Positions 12,401 to 25,592 of a stretch of DNA of 64,000 nt are shown one piece after another. The DNA lies in the NCBI GenBank assembly GCA_002245135.1, contig NGBS01000880.1:122716-186715 (forward strand). The letters are read 5' to 3'. The translations under genes were made by a program, and so were the position numbers. Numbering within the stretch: the first letter of the stretch is position 1; each line of letters starts with the position of its first letter. Below the pieces are notes generated by a model. That model was not told the DNA's origin, made no database searches, and saw nothing but the letters and a program-made list of their open reading frames with translations. The stretch is from Proteromonas lacertae (taxonomy: Eukaryota; Sar; Bigyra; Opalinata; Proteromonadidae).

Positions 12401-13973
12401 TGAATTATAACAAAATCAAAAGAGAATTAGCAAAAATAAAGAGTGGATTTGAAATGGATTTTGAAGAAGAAAACAATATAGAAGGAATAGATGATGATGC
12501 TTATGATTTATTAAAAGATATAAAACAAATAAAAGACACAATAATCGATTATCATCAAATTCAAGATAAAGAAGCAAGATTGTATTTAGAATGTAGTCAT
12601 TTCTTATATGCTTTAGAAGTGTCAAATACAGCATCAGCAATAGTTCAATATTATGAATTATTGAGAGAATTAGAAATATCAAAAGATAAGTTAATTAATG
12701 ATTTTGAGAATTTTGAAGTAATGAAAGAATCTTTAGAAATATATGTGACAGCTAGAATCAATTATTATGCTAAAACTGTTGATGTAAATCATTATTATGC
12801 CATTATAAAAGAAGCTCCATTTTATATTCATAGAAAAATAACTAATGAACAATTAGATAGTGCAATAAATACTTTATTAGAAAGTGAATGGATTAAATCG
12901 AAACAAAGATTTATCAATGGGAGAGTTGATTATGATTTATCACATATAACTAATAAATGTAATACAGATTATTATGAAGATAAATTAGAATTACAAGCAT
13001 TGAGAATTATTAGATATGTAGAAGAAGAAAATGAAAGAGAATTGGATTTACATAAGATATTATCATTAGAACCATATAATTACACAAGTAAATGTGAGCC
13101 AGGAACAATAGTATCATCATCTGATTTAAAGTATGAATATCAATTAAAGAATTATAATATGAAAAGTGAACCTTTGTTTTATATCTATGAAGGAATATAT
13201 TTTTCTTCACTGCCATTTCATGATAAATTAGTTTTAATATGTCCATTATTACACAATGAATTATCAGATATTGTGTTAGAAATATTGAGTGAAATATCAT
13301 TGAAAGATTTCTTTAAAACAAATCCTATTCTAAAATCAATAGATGATATAATTCCAAAAGCAGATGAATATCTTCAAAATGAATATAAAAATAGAATAGA
13401 AGAAATAGACAAAAAGATAAAGAGATTAGAAAAAGAGTATAATGAATTGAAGAATAATAAAAACAAATTAGAAAATAATTATAAACAAATGGAAGATAAA
13501 TTAAAAAGAGATGTAAATATTGCTAAACAGATAGAAATTGGGAATTATAGGAATAGATTTGCCAAATTAAATGATTATATAAAAGCTAAGAATTATATTT
13601 TAACATTATATTATCACCAATCAATAAATCATATGATTGAAAAGACTAACCCACAAGATTCAAAATTATCTGAAAATGATATAAAAAGATTAAACAATAT
13701 AGAACCAAACTCAATTTATTTCAAAATTGCTATTTTCAGATATGATGAAAATACTAATTTCTCATTTAAACTTCATTGTGGTGATGATTTAGTGTTGAGA
13801 TTTACAAATCATGAAATAAATATCAAAGAAGGGGTTATTAGTAAGATATTAAATTGGTTTGGCTATGGTAATGAAAGAAAAGAATTATATGTTGTTTTGC
13901 CATTATCAACTTATGATGTAAATGTTGAAATAATTAATCAAACAGGTGATGTTGAAATTGAATATAAATATTA

Positions 13974-14006
<33 letters not shown>

Positions 14007-17000
14007 TAGATTATTAATGGTAAATATGATAAAATTCTGTAAAGAGTATGAAGTATCGTATTTTATAGATATTGAAAGAGAAACTATGAATGAATATAAA
14101 TATATATTGCATGAAGATAATAATCTAAGAGAATGTATTAAAAAATGTAAACGCGCTTATCTATTTTGTTATTCTTTAAATGCAGTTAAAAGAAGTACAA
14201 TATTACATTCATCATGGTTTCAATCTGATATATATTATTCTCCAATTAAAGATAGATTCAATAATGCATCGGTTAGAATTTCTATACCTGTGACTAATAA
14301 TTCACCATTAGTTTCAGAAGAAGAGTTGAAAATACTAAATGAAAGAAAATATAATAATTATAATGAAGATTATCAAATACCAGATAGTGATTATTTTATA
14401 TATGATCATGGTTTAAAAACGTATCAAAAAGGAATAAGAAATGATTTTAGAGATATAATAAAAGAGATTAATAATTGTCAAAAGGAAATTAATGAAATTG
14501 AAAATAAATATTCAATAAAGCTTCATGAATTAGAAGATACAAAGAAAGAAAAACAGAGAATTATAAAACCAACTGTAATTAAATCAAAAGTGTATATTCC
14601 AGAAGGATATGAATATAAAAGAAATAATTCAAAACAAAAGAAAGATAAAATGAATTTAGCTAATGTGATATTTATAACAAATATCAAAGATCATGAATTT
14701 ATTCTTCCTGAAGATGATTATTTTGAATTACCTCCATTAGTCAAATCCAGATCTAATCCAATTATAACAATTCCAATAATTAATCCATCCAACATTAATA
14801 TATCTGTTGAATCAAAGAAATGTCGTGTTAGAATAACACCATCAAGTGAATTAGAAATAATGGTTGATAATCCAGAAGTAGGAGAAATAGAAATACCAAT
14901 AAAATTATCAATTCCAAACAAATCAGTTGAAATGAAAGTGAAATTTGAAGTGAAAGAATATGATGGTGTTTTTTTCACAAATTATCAATGTGGAATTGAT
15001 TCAAGTCATCCAAATAGATTAATCTATACGTGCAAAAGAAATGATGCTCCATTTGAATTAACATGGTTTGATGAAAAAGGAAAACAAACAAAAAAGCATT
15101 ATCGAAAGAATGATATTAAAATGGAAGTAGATAATAAGTATTCTATTCATTATGTTAATTATTTAAACCAACCATTAGGATTTAAATTTATAGAAAGAAA
15201 AGGAAAATGGGAATTATATAATCCTGATAAAGAATCTCCATATAATGATATTGTTGGTTTGCCAAAAGATATAGTTGATGTAGATGAAAAATTAAATCAA
15301 ATCCAACAAAAGAATAGTTTGACAGAATATGTTAATGGTTTAAAGAATATATTCTTATCAAAACTATCAAATAATGAAGATGTAAGTGATAAAGTAAATC
15401 AAATAATTTCCTATTTATATCATATATCAGTTAACAAAGAAGATTATCTGAATAGTATATTCAAATTAGTAAATGATAATCTTCAATACATAAACACTCA
15501 AAATCATCCATTAATATGGAAAGACAAACGTGAATTAGGAAATGAACTTAAAAAGAATGAAAATAATCCACAAAATAATAGAAAGAAAGCAGTTGCTGAA
15601 GAAAAGAAACAGGTGTCGAATATGGCAATAGGTTTTAAGCATAATAATGAAGGAATAAAAAATGTTAAAGGAAAATTAGTGAAATTGGGTAATAGAGAAG
15701 GAGATAAAGATATGAGAATGATAATAAGTGCTTTTATAGGTGATATGAATCCTGAAATAGAAAATGAAGCAAATGAAGAAAATGAAAATGAAGAAAATGA
15801 GAATGAGATGAATGAAGAAGATGTTGAAAGACAGATAGATAATTTGAGAGATATGAATGTGAGAGATATATTAGAACATTTCAAAGCGATGACATTAGAT
15901 GAATATTTCAAATCAATAGATGAAAGAAGAAATGATAAAGATGCAACAAAGATAATGAAGTTGAAAGAAGAAGAGAATAGAATTCCATCATCAGAATTTA
16001 AATTAATCAATGAAATTGATACTAATATGATGAAAGAATATAGAAAATCATTATTGAAATATGTTTATTATATGACAAATGAGATAAGAAATCTAAATTC
16101 AAAGAGAGAAAACCCATTACAACTGATTCAAACATTGGCAATAATAATTGATACATCATTTACTCATAAGAAATACAAAGCCAGATTAAGATCATTAACA
16201 GCATGTATATTATTATTGATTTGTAAAGAGTTGAATATATCAACCCAAATATTAGCATCATTATCACATGGTCAATGTATATCAATAGCTGAATATAAAG
16301 AAGATTTATATATAAAAATGAGTAGAATATTTGATTTAGAAGGAGTAGAGAAAATGCCTTCAACTCCATTAGATGTATTTTCATATCCTGAAGACACACC
16401 AACAAATAATCCAAACCATGATCATATGTATATAATAATAAGTGATTGTTTTTCAGAACAATTATTAACATCCAATGATGATGTATGTAATTTCATAAGA
16501 AGTAATTTGAAAGTATTATTTTTGATGAGAATAAATGGAAATAATGATCATCCAGATGAATTATTATCACCTGATAATTCTGCAATGATGAAAAAATGTG
16601 TTGAATATAATTTTACATCAAATAACAATATAATGATTGATAATGAAAGATGTTTTGAAGATATGAAATATTTTGTGAAATTATATCCTTTCTTCTATTC
16701 TGACATACCAATTAAATATGAATATAACATGAAAGAGTTATTGCCTCAATCCAATCCAAATATAAATGATAATTCAAAATCAATAGGAATAGGATTATAT
16801 GAAGTAAAAGAAAAAGATATATATGCAGTTTTAATTGATGATAGTAAATATGATGGAAATACAATAAAACTACCAGCTGTTGGTGATAAAGATTTAGATT
16901 TCATAAGTCATGGAAATGGTAATGTTGTATTACATAAATATTTGACAGAGAATATAAAGAGTAATTTGTTGTTTTATCCATTGAATTCTTCTTTAATAAT

Positions 17001-19530
17001 TCCAAACAAGCCAACAACATGGATAGCTAGTGTATCTGGAACATCAATTCATTTTCAGAATTTCATAAAGTTCATAATAACAGGAATAAGTGATGGAAAG
17101 TTATTTAAAAAGAAAACAGGAAATAAGATAAGATCTTATAGTTTATCAATAGTATTAGATGCATCTTCATTCACAATGAGTCCAACCAATATATCTCATA
17201 CATTAAAGACATTTTATACCTTATTAAGAGGAATATGTGAAGTGAATGTTCCAGCCATAGATATTTGGATTGCAACTGATCAAATAAACAAAATAGGAAC
17301 AGGTTTAAACTCAACTGATGCTTGGAGTCCAATAATAATGAGTTTGATTAATCAAATAGTAGAAACATGTAAAGATCATCCAATTGAAGTGACTTGTTTA
17401 TGTGAAACATTACAATATGCAATAGCAACTTGTACATCCAGACCATATAGTCCTATAATATTTGTATTAACCAATAATTGTGTCATGAATAAAGAAATGA
17501 AGATAAGATTGAAAGAAGTGATAAAATCAACTGATTGTAATATAATCGGAATGGGAGTTGGATATAATTTATATGTTGATAATATGAAGAATTTATTCCC
17601 TCATTATTTATGGAGTTATAATCCTGATAATTTAGACAAAGTAATATCTTCAATGAATAATGCAGTAATGAAAATGAAAGGAAATATTCAAAATTATCCA
17701 TTTGAAGATGGTCCAATCAATGATTTAACAATGCCAGTTCCAATAATGGATGAAATAATGGTGAAATTTATAAGTGAATTATATTCTGCGTATGAATTTA
17801 GAGCCAAATATTTCAATGTATTAAAAACTCAGGATGGTGATATAAATGCTTTAGAAGAGAATGTGTCAAGTAATGAATATGATTTAGGTAAAGATGGTGC
17901 ATTTAAAGGATTTAATGTATTGATAGTGATATTATATTTATGTCGTGGAATAAAAGACAAAAAGACAGGAAATATAAAAGATCCAGATATTACTAAAGAT
18001 ATATTACAGAATGGAAAAGCTGATGAAAAAGGAGTAAATCAAAGTCCAGTAAAGAAACTTGAAGAAAAAGGCTTTAGAGTGTTAGTAGTTTATGATTATT
18101 TAACAGCAATTCAAGAAATAGATACAAAACAATATAGAAGTGTAATAGTAACGTGTAGTGATGGAACTGGAGTATTTCCTAAAGAAGCAGTTCATAATGA
18201 GTGTGAATATTTAGATTCATTCATTGATGTATTGAAACAGTTTTATGAATGTGGAGGAGGTATATTTTGGATGTTAGAAAACTATCCATATACTTATGAA
18301 GCAGATATATTCTTTGAAAGAGTATTCGGAGTAGATGTATTATGTAAACCAATCATAGATGCTGTAGCTGGAGGAAAAACAATGAGTCGAGATGTAAGTG
18401 CAACAGCAGGTCATTTCTTAACAGTTGGACAAGATGCATTCCAATTTAATATAAACAATTTGAAGATTGATACAGGTTTGAAATATATATATGAAGGTAA
18501 GACTTTAGCTTGTTTAGATGAAGAAAAACTTGGAAAAAAAGGATTTAAGAAGTTTGCATGTGAATCAACTGGGCATGCAGCAATAATGTTGAAAGAACAA
18601 GAAGGAAATAAAGGTAAAATGGTGATAGATACAGCTTCATCAAAACTATTTTTAGAATTCACAAGTGATGGAACAAGTAGATGGATTAGTAATGCTGTTG
18701 TTTGGTTATTGAATATTGATAGTTATTTCTCATGTAATAGATTTAATGGAATTATACCAAATAAATTACCAATTAACATTGATTTGAGCAAAATAAAAAA
18801 AGTACCATATGTTAAGAGAGTATTGACAAAACCTGTAAATTTCTGTTTGACTATAGTTATGGATTGTACTGGATCAATGGGACCTTATATTGAAGAAGAT
18901 AAGAAACTAATTGTTTCATTATTCAATGAATTGAATGAAATAAAAAGAAAAGCTGGTGTTGATGCTTCATCAAAGATATGTGCACAATTCGTTGGTTATG
19001 GTGATTTTGATGGTAAGCTTGGTAGTTATATAAATGGTAGTGGATGTATTTACAAACAGTCTGGAGTGATGGAGGATATTCCAAAGTTAATAGAATTTAT
19101 GAAAGATGTAAAAGATGATGCAACTAGTGGATATGATAGAATAGAAGATTTGAATGATGGTTTTGATTGTGCTGTAAATAACATAAAAGATTTAGGAAAT
19201 AATTACAAGCATATGATATTAGTTGTTGGAGATTATCCTGGTCATGGTGATGCAAATGGAAAAGGAAGTGATTCTTTTCCATCAGAACATCCAATTAAGC
19301 ATGTTAGTTGGGATAAATTTTGGAGTGATATTAGTCAAACATTAAGAAGTTTAGATGCTGATGTTCATTGTTTGTGTATTAATGACCGTGGTATTTCAAA
19401 TACAATGGATAGAATAAGAAAATTCTATCCTAAAGTTAAAGATTATAAAATAGCTGATGTGGAACAATTTTCAAAAGTAATGAAAGAAGCAACTGTTTCA
19501 CAGTATCAAGAATATGTTGGAATATCATAA
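9472..19530 (+). CDS. Midasin-like AAA+ modules 5-6 with two VWA-like domains and an amidotransferase-like domain
   Basis: This 3,352-codon stretch has no intron. Module 5 has GDPGVGKS (174-181) and Walker B FLFDELNLAP. Module 6 has GPSPSGKS (482-489) and VIEDINLASGDILERLNSL, the form typical of midas in-type ATPases. A long helical linker follows, with a Lys/Glu coiled coil near 1305-1350 and a short Glu/Asn acidic tract near 2090-2125. A degenerate VWA-like domain starts near 2555 (LDASSFTMS), then a Rossmann-like, class I glutamine-amidotransferase-like region (about 2810-3085), and a C-terminal VWA with an intact MIDAS motif DCTGSM (D3131). True midasin ends in one VWA, so this is a derived relative rather than the ribosome-biogenesis enzyme itself. 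Confidence 0.8.
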
Positions 19531-19605
19531 TAGAAATAATTATAACATTATTATTATTATTTTGTTATTTGATTAATAAAACAACAAAACATAATACAAC
19601 ATAAT

Positions 19606-21237
19606 TTATTTATCTTTGGGAGTTAAAGAAATTAATGGACAAGTGTCACTACAATTGGGTGGTGTGATTGTATCTATGTATAAAATATAATAATGACTTT
19701 AAAAAAATACTATGAATCTTTATCTCTAACAATTTTGGACAATTTAATTGTATTTTACTTTTCTTAAAAGTATTTAATTGTTGTTCACTTAAACTCAATT
19801 CTCCAGTAAAATCAATAATTGATAAATTGGAGAAATAATTCGTTAAAAACACATTCATTATTTTATTCCATTGTTCAGAATTATTCATTTTTCCAATAAA
19901 TCTAATTACTTTTAATTCAGTAAATAAATATAATGTATTAAATATCATATCAAATACATCATTTACCATTGGAAAATTAATATTAAACTCTTCAATTATT
20001 CTTATATCATACATACTTACTAAACTATCATACTGAGGTAAATTGGAATGAATTCGATCTATATATATATATATATTATATAATTTATATTTATATATTT
20101 ATACATCTATATTGACTTTCATCTCTTTGAATATATCCATCTATTTCTTTTGCTTTCTCATTTATAATCACAATTTCATCTATTAATTTTTCACCTAATT
20201 CATTACGAAGTTGGCTTGTATTTATATAATATGAAACGACTATATATTTAAAAATAATTCAATATATATATACATGTGTTCGGTACATTTTCCCAACTTA
20301 TATTATGTAGTAATAAAACAAAATATTCTTTCAATTGTTTCTTTTCTTCAATATTTGTACGATCATAAAATAAACTATTCATATACCAATAATATATTCC
20401 ATAAGCTAATTCATATTCTGATAGATACTCAATATCTTTTTGCTTAAATAACAATTGATCTATTACTTCAAATGATAGATAAATTATATTATCTATTTAA
20501 TATATATATATATATATATATACTTTTTAAGAATAATATATGATTATTATCATTTACCCATTTTATTAATATTTCTTTATAACCAGAAGCAATTGGAGTA
20601 GAAAATGTGATATAATAAAAATCAGAAATATTTAATGGCGATAAATTATCAATATAATAATTTATACAATCTTCAGTTAATTGCTTAATTCCAAGATAAT
20701 CAGATGTAAATAATAAATCGAATACAATTGATGGAGTTAAATTAATACTACCGAAATGTATGTAATTCAATATTAATTGAAAAATTTCTGGAGATACATT
20801 TTCTTTGTTTAAATAAATATCATCTTTGTTGCTATCGTTATTACATATTACTTTTTGAAAAAAAGTTGAATTAGAGACTAATGGATAGGTTATTGCTGAA
20901 AATTCATGGATTTCTTTTGTTTCTTCATCTTCTATTTTGATTTTTACATCTTTATATTTCTCAAATGTCTCTGTACCGATTAGACCTTGTGGACCTAATT
21001 CTTCTCTCAATTCAAACGAAAAAGCTTTAGATTCTGAACCTTTCTTTCTTTCTTCGAATTCTTTGAGGGCAATATCTAAAATAAATCAAGATAACACTAT
21101 ACCTTTATTCCTTTCTTCTTCTGTTTTCTCTTCATCAGGTTTTGGTGTAGGTGGATCTGGTATTGGCAATGCTAATAAGGTAACTACTTTTGGTGCATCA
21201 TCTAATATTATCAATAATCAAAAATAATACCAAACAT
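19606..21237 (-). CDS. BTB/POZ domain protein
   Basis: Seven exons join from ATG 21237 to TAA 19606-19608. A short Pro-rich N-terminus is followed by a BTB fold (H-E-F-S-A, S-T-F-F-Q-K-V, then E-I-F-Q-L-I-L-N-Y-I-H-F-G) and a BACK-like helical region, then a C-terminal half of leucine-rich character. BTB proteins usually dimerise and recruit substrates to Cullin-3 ubiquitin ligases; that role is inferred from the family. Introns are 27-63 bp, several made almost wholly of TA repeats. The gene faces the giant AAA+ gene tail to tail. Confidence 0.75.
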
Positions 21238-21339
21238 TTTGATTTAGAAAAAATTGAAAAAATGGTTCGAAACAGAATTCAAGCCTATCTTAGCAAAAAA
21301 ACAAAAACAAAATAAGAATTTATAAATAACAAAACTAAA

Positions 21340-21902
21340 CTATCTATCTAATGATGTTTTAGGAAAAAGTTTTTCATTAGACAGTTCATAATACATTATC
21401 GAAGTTCCATCAACAATTGCAACAATTACCTGTTTGAAATACTTTAACAATTCATTTCCATTGTATTTTGAACGAAATGGAAGGATAAGTAAATGCGAAA
21501 AAGGTGTTGAAGAAGAAAGTGAAAAGGAAGAGTTTGGTTTATATAAATCAAAAATTAGATTTGAATAACCTTCTATATATATACTATCTGTATTTCTAAA
21601 AGCAAATATATTGGATTGACGTATATCTCTATAAACAGAATATACAGTCAATGTCACTGTTTTATCAATTATGCTATATAATTTATTGATAGATATAATT
21701 TCTTTCTCTAATGAAAATATTTTGGCAGCACCAATTTCTAAGAGATATAATGCTTCTTCTGGATATAAATATCTGTTATGTTCTTTTGTAAATCCAAATG
21801 TTTGTATTTGCTTACCTCTATTTATTAAAAAATAGTATATTTATACTGTTTCTTAACTAATTTAAATAAATGAGTTGTATTTTCATATTCAAGTTCACTC
21901 AT
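21340..21902 (-). CDS. tRNA-splicing endonuclease subunit Sen54-like protein
   Basis: ATG 21902 plus one 29-bp intron gives about 178 residues. The N-terminal half carries the Sen54 pattern: G-K-Q-I-Q-T-F-G, then YLYPEEALYLLEIGAA, then a helix and LTVYSVYRDIRQSN. Sen54 is a structural subunit of the tetramer that removes introns from pre-tRNA in the nucleus. The product is short compared with animal or yeast Sen54, consisting essentially of the N-terminal domain and a compact C-terminal domain. Its start lies 72 bp from the divergent next gene. Family assignment is from motif order only. Confidence 0.65.
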
Positions 21903-21974
21903 AAACGAGTAAAATTAAAATAAAATTATCGAGCTTGATAGACATCCAAGCTTTTTATTTTTTAATAGGATTTT

Positions 21975-23097
21975 ATGAGTAATGTATATATCTAATTATT
22001 AAATTGTAGTTATCAAAAAGTGTAACAACATCACATATACTGAAACAAGAAGGAAAGCCACCTCCTTTTGTTAGTCATTCAACAAAAACCAAGATGAACA
22101 GTATTAGCTCACAGAATGGTGATAAAATATTTAATAATAATGTTTCTCCAACATTAATACAAAGAAAAGCAATAGATTTATCATCCACTTCTACAAAATC
22201 AGCTAATTTAAGTGATACTATATCTTTAGATAATGAAGGATTAGATTCACCTCCAAATGTACCACCTCCACCTCCTCCACTAATGCATTACGATTCAAAT
22301 CCACTATTAGAATCAATACCTCCACCAATTCCTGATTCAGATAGTTCTTCATCATCATCTTCAGAAGAAGAGGAAAGAGAAGAAAAGATACAAAAAGTAC
22401 ACTATCCAGTAGAAGATGAAGTAGAAGAAAAAGAAAAAGAAAAAGAAATTCATTCAATGAAACAATCTTTAAAAAGTCCATTAAAAAGATTATCATCAAA
22501 AACAATAAATAAATTTACTCCTATAAAAATAATACCAAAAATTGATGATACTGAATTTGTTAATGATTTACAAAAGTATAAACGAATTATTTCTAGTTTT
22601 TCGCAACAACTTGAGAATTTAGTATTTTTATATTTTTTACATATTTTTAAAAATTAGAATAATGAATTTGAAGTGAATAAATTAACAGTAAAAAAGAATA
22701 TAGAAAATCATCATACCGAATTATATAAGAAATACAAAGAAGATGTTGAAGCAAAGATAAAAAATGTTGAAAAAGAAATAACAACAGATTTAGAAGAAAG
22801 AAGAAGAATAGCTACAAATGCAGTATTATAAATATATATATATATAATTTTATGTAGAGAACTGAAATAAAAAAGGATATGGATATAAGAAATGAGAAGA
22901 AAGAAGGTTCAATGGTAGATATATGGATATTGAGAATGTTTCGATTGTATCATGCATTTATTGTTTATTCAGCTTCTTTTATTTATATATGTATATATTT
23001 ATAAGATATTTTTTATCGAATAGTTATAATTGTTCCATTATTGAAGATAAGAAAGTTTTGCTCAAAGAATGATGGTAAAGATAAATCGCATAAGTAG
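21975..23097 (+). CDS. Proline-rich coiled-coil protein with C-terminal membrane segment
   Basis: ATG 21975 to TAG 23095-23097 requires four introns (24-36 bp), all with consistent phase. The order is a Ser/Thr-rich N-terminus, a VPPPPPPL tract, a Ser/Asp then Glu/Lys-rich acidic patch, a long charged coiled coil, and a final hydrophobic stretch (FIVYSASFIYIFIIVPLL) followed by a Lys-rich tail, suggesting a C-terminally anchored membrane protein. I do not recognise a family. The polyproline tract could bind profilin, SH3 or WW domains. The last two introns are inferred only from splice sites and frame. Confidence 0.6.
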
Positions 23098-23155
23098 TTT
23101 AGACTTATCCAAACAAATATCAATAATAATTAATATAATATTTATTACTAATTGT

Positions 23156-23444
23156 TTAAACATATATTCCAGCCCATAAAAAGAGGAAAAAGCATCCAAT
23201 TCCAAGTGTTATAGATGCAAATAGACTAATGACAATATCCTAATCATTATAATATAGACGATATATACTTTTGCCAAATATATAACACTTCTATCTTTCT
23301 TTGCAGTTCTATAAATTTAAAAAAATGATAATAATACACACAAAACAATGCAGTGAGGAAAAGACCAATTGTAATCAAAACGAAGGATGCAAAGCCATAG
23401 TTTGTTGGTGAAACTGGGCTAAAGTATTTAACTGCTGGTTCCAT
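23156..23444 (-). CDS. TMEM258: Oligosaccharyltransferase subunit TMEM258/OST5
   Basis: Three exons (introns of about 29 bp) give a 76-residue protein with two membrane helices. The start (KYFSPVSPTNYGF), the first helix ending LTALFCV, the short polar loop and the second helix GCFFLFLWAGIYV match the TMEM258/Ost5 family closely in order and length. It is a small non-catalytic subunit of the ER complex that transfers N-glycans to nascent proteins. It sits head to head with the OSTC gene, with 132 bp between start codons. Confidence 0.88.
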
Positions 23445-23576
23445 ACCTATAAATAAAATAAATTAATTTATCGGGTAAATAGATAAGTATAAAAAAGCAA
23501 TACTTCAATTCTTAATGAAATTAGTAAATTAAAAGAGAAAAGTCTATATAATTTTTTTTATCATAAAATTGGAATT
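23445..23576. promoter_or_regulatory. Shared divergent promoter of two OST subunit genes
   Basis: Only 132 bp separate the start codons of TMEM258 (minus) and OSTC (plus), so both transcripts must start in this AT-rich interval. Coordinated expression is an inference from the layout. Confidence 0.55.
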
Positions 23577-24126
23577 ATGGAAGTATATAGTCATTATTAT
23601 GCTATTTTACTGAATAGAATATATCAACATTAGAAGCACCTTTTGCTGTATTGAGATGTCCTAAGCTTAAATTAAAACTACCCGAAATTAACCTACCAAG
23701 TCCAATGGCTGTATTTACATTCATATTTTTAACGTATATTATGCAATTATAATTTAATAATAGATATTTTATTATCACATCTGGTATAATTTATGATTTA
23801 ATCAATGAACCACCATCTATCGGATATGAAAAAGATGAAAGATCAGGATTAATGAAACCCTCTGCAGTTATGATGTATCGTTTGAATGGACAGTATTATT
23901 TTTATTATTATTATAAATTAGATATATTTATGAAGGTTTATTATGTGGTGGTTTATTCTGTTTAGGAGGTATAGGGTTTATCTTATTAGAAAAATCAACA
24001 GAAAGATCAAAATCATCATCTGGTACAAGATATTATTCATTGTTAGCTGGTGCTGGAATAGCAGTATTTGCATATAATTTGACAATTGTTTTTATAAAAA
24101 TGAAGGTATGGGGATATATGCAATAA
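23577..24126 (+). CDS. OSTC: Oligosaccharyltransferase complex subunit OSTC/DC2
   Basis: ATG 23577 with three introns (29-36 bp) yields about 145 residues. Diagnostic stretches are [12 protein letters not shown], the helix followed by [41 protein letters not shown] and the terminal helix ending [11 protein letters not shown]. This order matches OSTC/DC2, a three-helix adaptor that links the STT3A-type oligosaccharyltransferase to the ER translocon. The neighbouring divergent gene encodes another OST subunit. Confidence 0.9.
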
Positions 24127-24249
24127 TTTTTAATATATTTTTTTAATACATTGTTGTTGTGTTTGATTGGGGAAGATGAAGAAATTGAAGAACAAACATC
24201 ATCAAGCTTTTCATATAATATTCCTTTATTCTAATTTTCTTCGTCTAAT

Positions 24250-24562
24250 ATGTTATTTTCAAGAGGTACAATGATGGTAGTGGGAGCATTAGCTGGTGCT
24301 TGTGCTGGATTTTATTGTTTAAATCAAGCATCTCAAAATAGAACAGTATCAACAACAATTTTCAATTATATTGTAGATAAAAATGAATCAAAGAGTTGAA
24401 GATGAAGTAAACAAGAGATTAGCTGTAGAACAACAAAAGAATATGCTTGCAGAACAGAATAAAGAAATGAAGCAACAAGTTGTGAAGTTAAAGGAAGAGA
24501 AAAAGTCTATGGAAGCTCCTAAGAAAACAATATCATCATCCGATAATTCTAAATCTTCATAA
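24250..24562 (+). CDS. Small N-terminally anchored coiled-coil protein
   Basis: ATG 24250 and one 31-bp intron (GTATCA...TTGTAG) give about 93 residues. An N-terminal Gly/Ala-rich hydrophobic helix (MVVGALAGACAGFY) is followed by a Lys/Glu/Gln coiled coil and a Ser/Lys-rich tail. The layout suggests a membrane-tethered small protein, possibly mitochondrial or ER, but no family is recognised. Confidence 0.55.
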
Positions 24563-24614
24563 ATTAATTATATCTTTCTATATTTTCATTTCTTTTTTTT
24601 GTAACTCAAGCTTT

Positions 24615-25433
24615 TTGCTTGCTATAGTTTTGCTTTTTGATAAATACAACACGAATAAAGGGGAAATTGAAATCAGCGGCTTGAAATTTTATTTCAATTC
24701 AATCGCAGGAGAAGGTACATCAATATATTTAAGAGATTACGATTTGGTTTTAGATTGTGGAGTTTGTGATGAAAATTTTGGTGAAGTTTCATATTATTTT
24801 ATAACGCATGGGCATTTTGATCACATAGGGGCATTGTGCTGGAGAGCTAGAATTTCAAAGAAGAGAGATCTTCCACCTGCTATTTTCTATATCCCATCAG
24901 CAATAGAAGATCAAGTAAATTCATTACTAAATTCATACAACAGTATGGGAAGTGAATGTGAAGCAAATATAATTTCTGTTAATCCTGATAACGTTATGAA
25001 AACACTACAGTTACCTAATGGAAAGGTTATAAAATGGGAAGCAGTAGAAACTGATCATACAGTACCATCAAATGGTTATTTATTATATAATTTAAACGAT
25101 ATTTATCCATTTTTAGCTTATACTGGTGATACAATATTTAGTTCAATCAAAAATAATGTAAAATTTTTAAAAGCCAAAATATTGATCATGGAATTAACCT
25201 TTTTAAATGATATTGATTATAACCGTGCAGAATTGTATAAACACTGTCATTCTAAAGATATAATCGAAAATATTTCACTGTTTGAAAATGAATATATTGT
25301 GTTTGTTCATCCATCTTACAGATATAGTGTAGAAAGTATGAAAGAATTTGTAAAAAGTTTACCAATGGATTTTGCAAGAAAGTGTTATTGTGTTTATCAT
25401 ACAGATGTGGAAAAAGTGATAAATGAACGGTAA
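24615..25433 (+). CDS. tRNase Z-like metallo-beta-lactamase fold hydrolase
   Basis: The frame contains the zinc-binding motif HGHFDHIG, then DH-x-VPSNGYLLYN, YTGDT, a helix with HCHSKD and a final HPSYRYS, in the order seen in tRNase Z (ELAC) enzymes that cut the 3' trailer from pre-tRNA. Length (272 codons) fits the short tRNase Z form without an exosite insert. No ATG occurs in the frame near its 5' end; an upstream exon spliced at ...CTATAG (about 24629) or elsewhere is likely but not identified. The nearby Sen54-like gene is also a tRNA-processing factor. Confidence 0.7.
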   Translation: MLAIVLLFDKYNTNKGEIEISGLKFYFNSIAGEGTSIYLRDYDLVLDCGVCDENFGEVSYYFITHGHFDHIGALCWRARISKKRDLPPAIFYIPSAIEDQVNSLLNSYNSMGSECEANIISVNPDNVMKTLQLPNGKVIKWEAVETDHTVPSNGYLLYNLNDIYPFLAYTGDTIFSSIKNNVKFLKAKILIMELTFLNDIDYNRAELYKHCHSKDIIENISLFENEYIVFVHPSYRYSVESMKEFVKSLPMDFARKCYCVYHTDVEKVINER

Positions 25434-25592
25434 TTTTTTTAAATTCATATTAATGTATTTTTTTGTGATATATACATATTGTATTTATTATAAATAATTA
25501 ATAAAACTAAATAATAATCAACAATAGAACATTATATCAAGCGAAGAAACCAAATTGTTCTTAACTCCATTATTGACATTAATATATTAATA

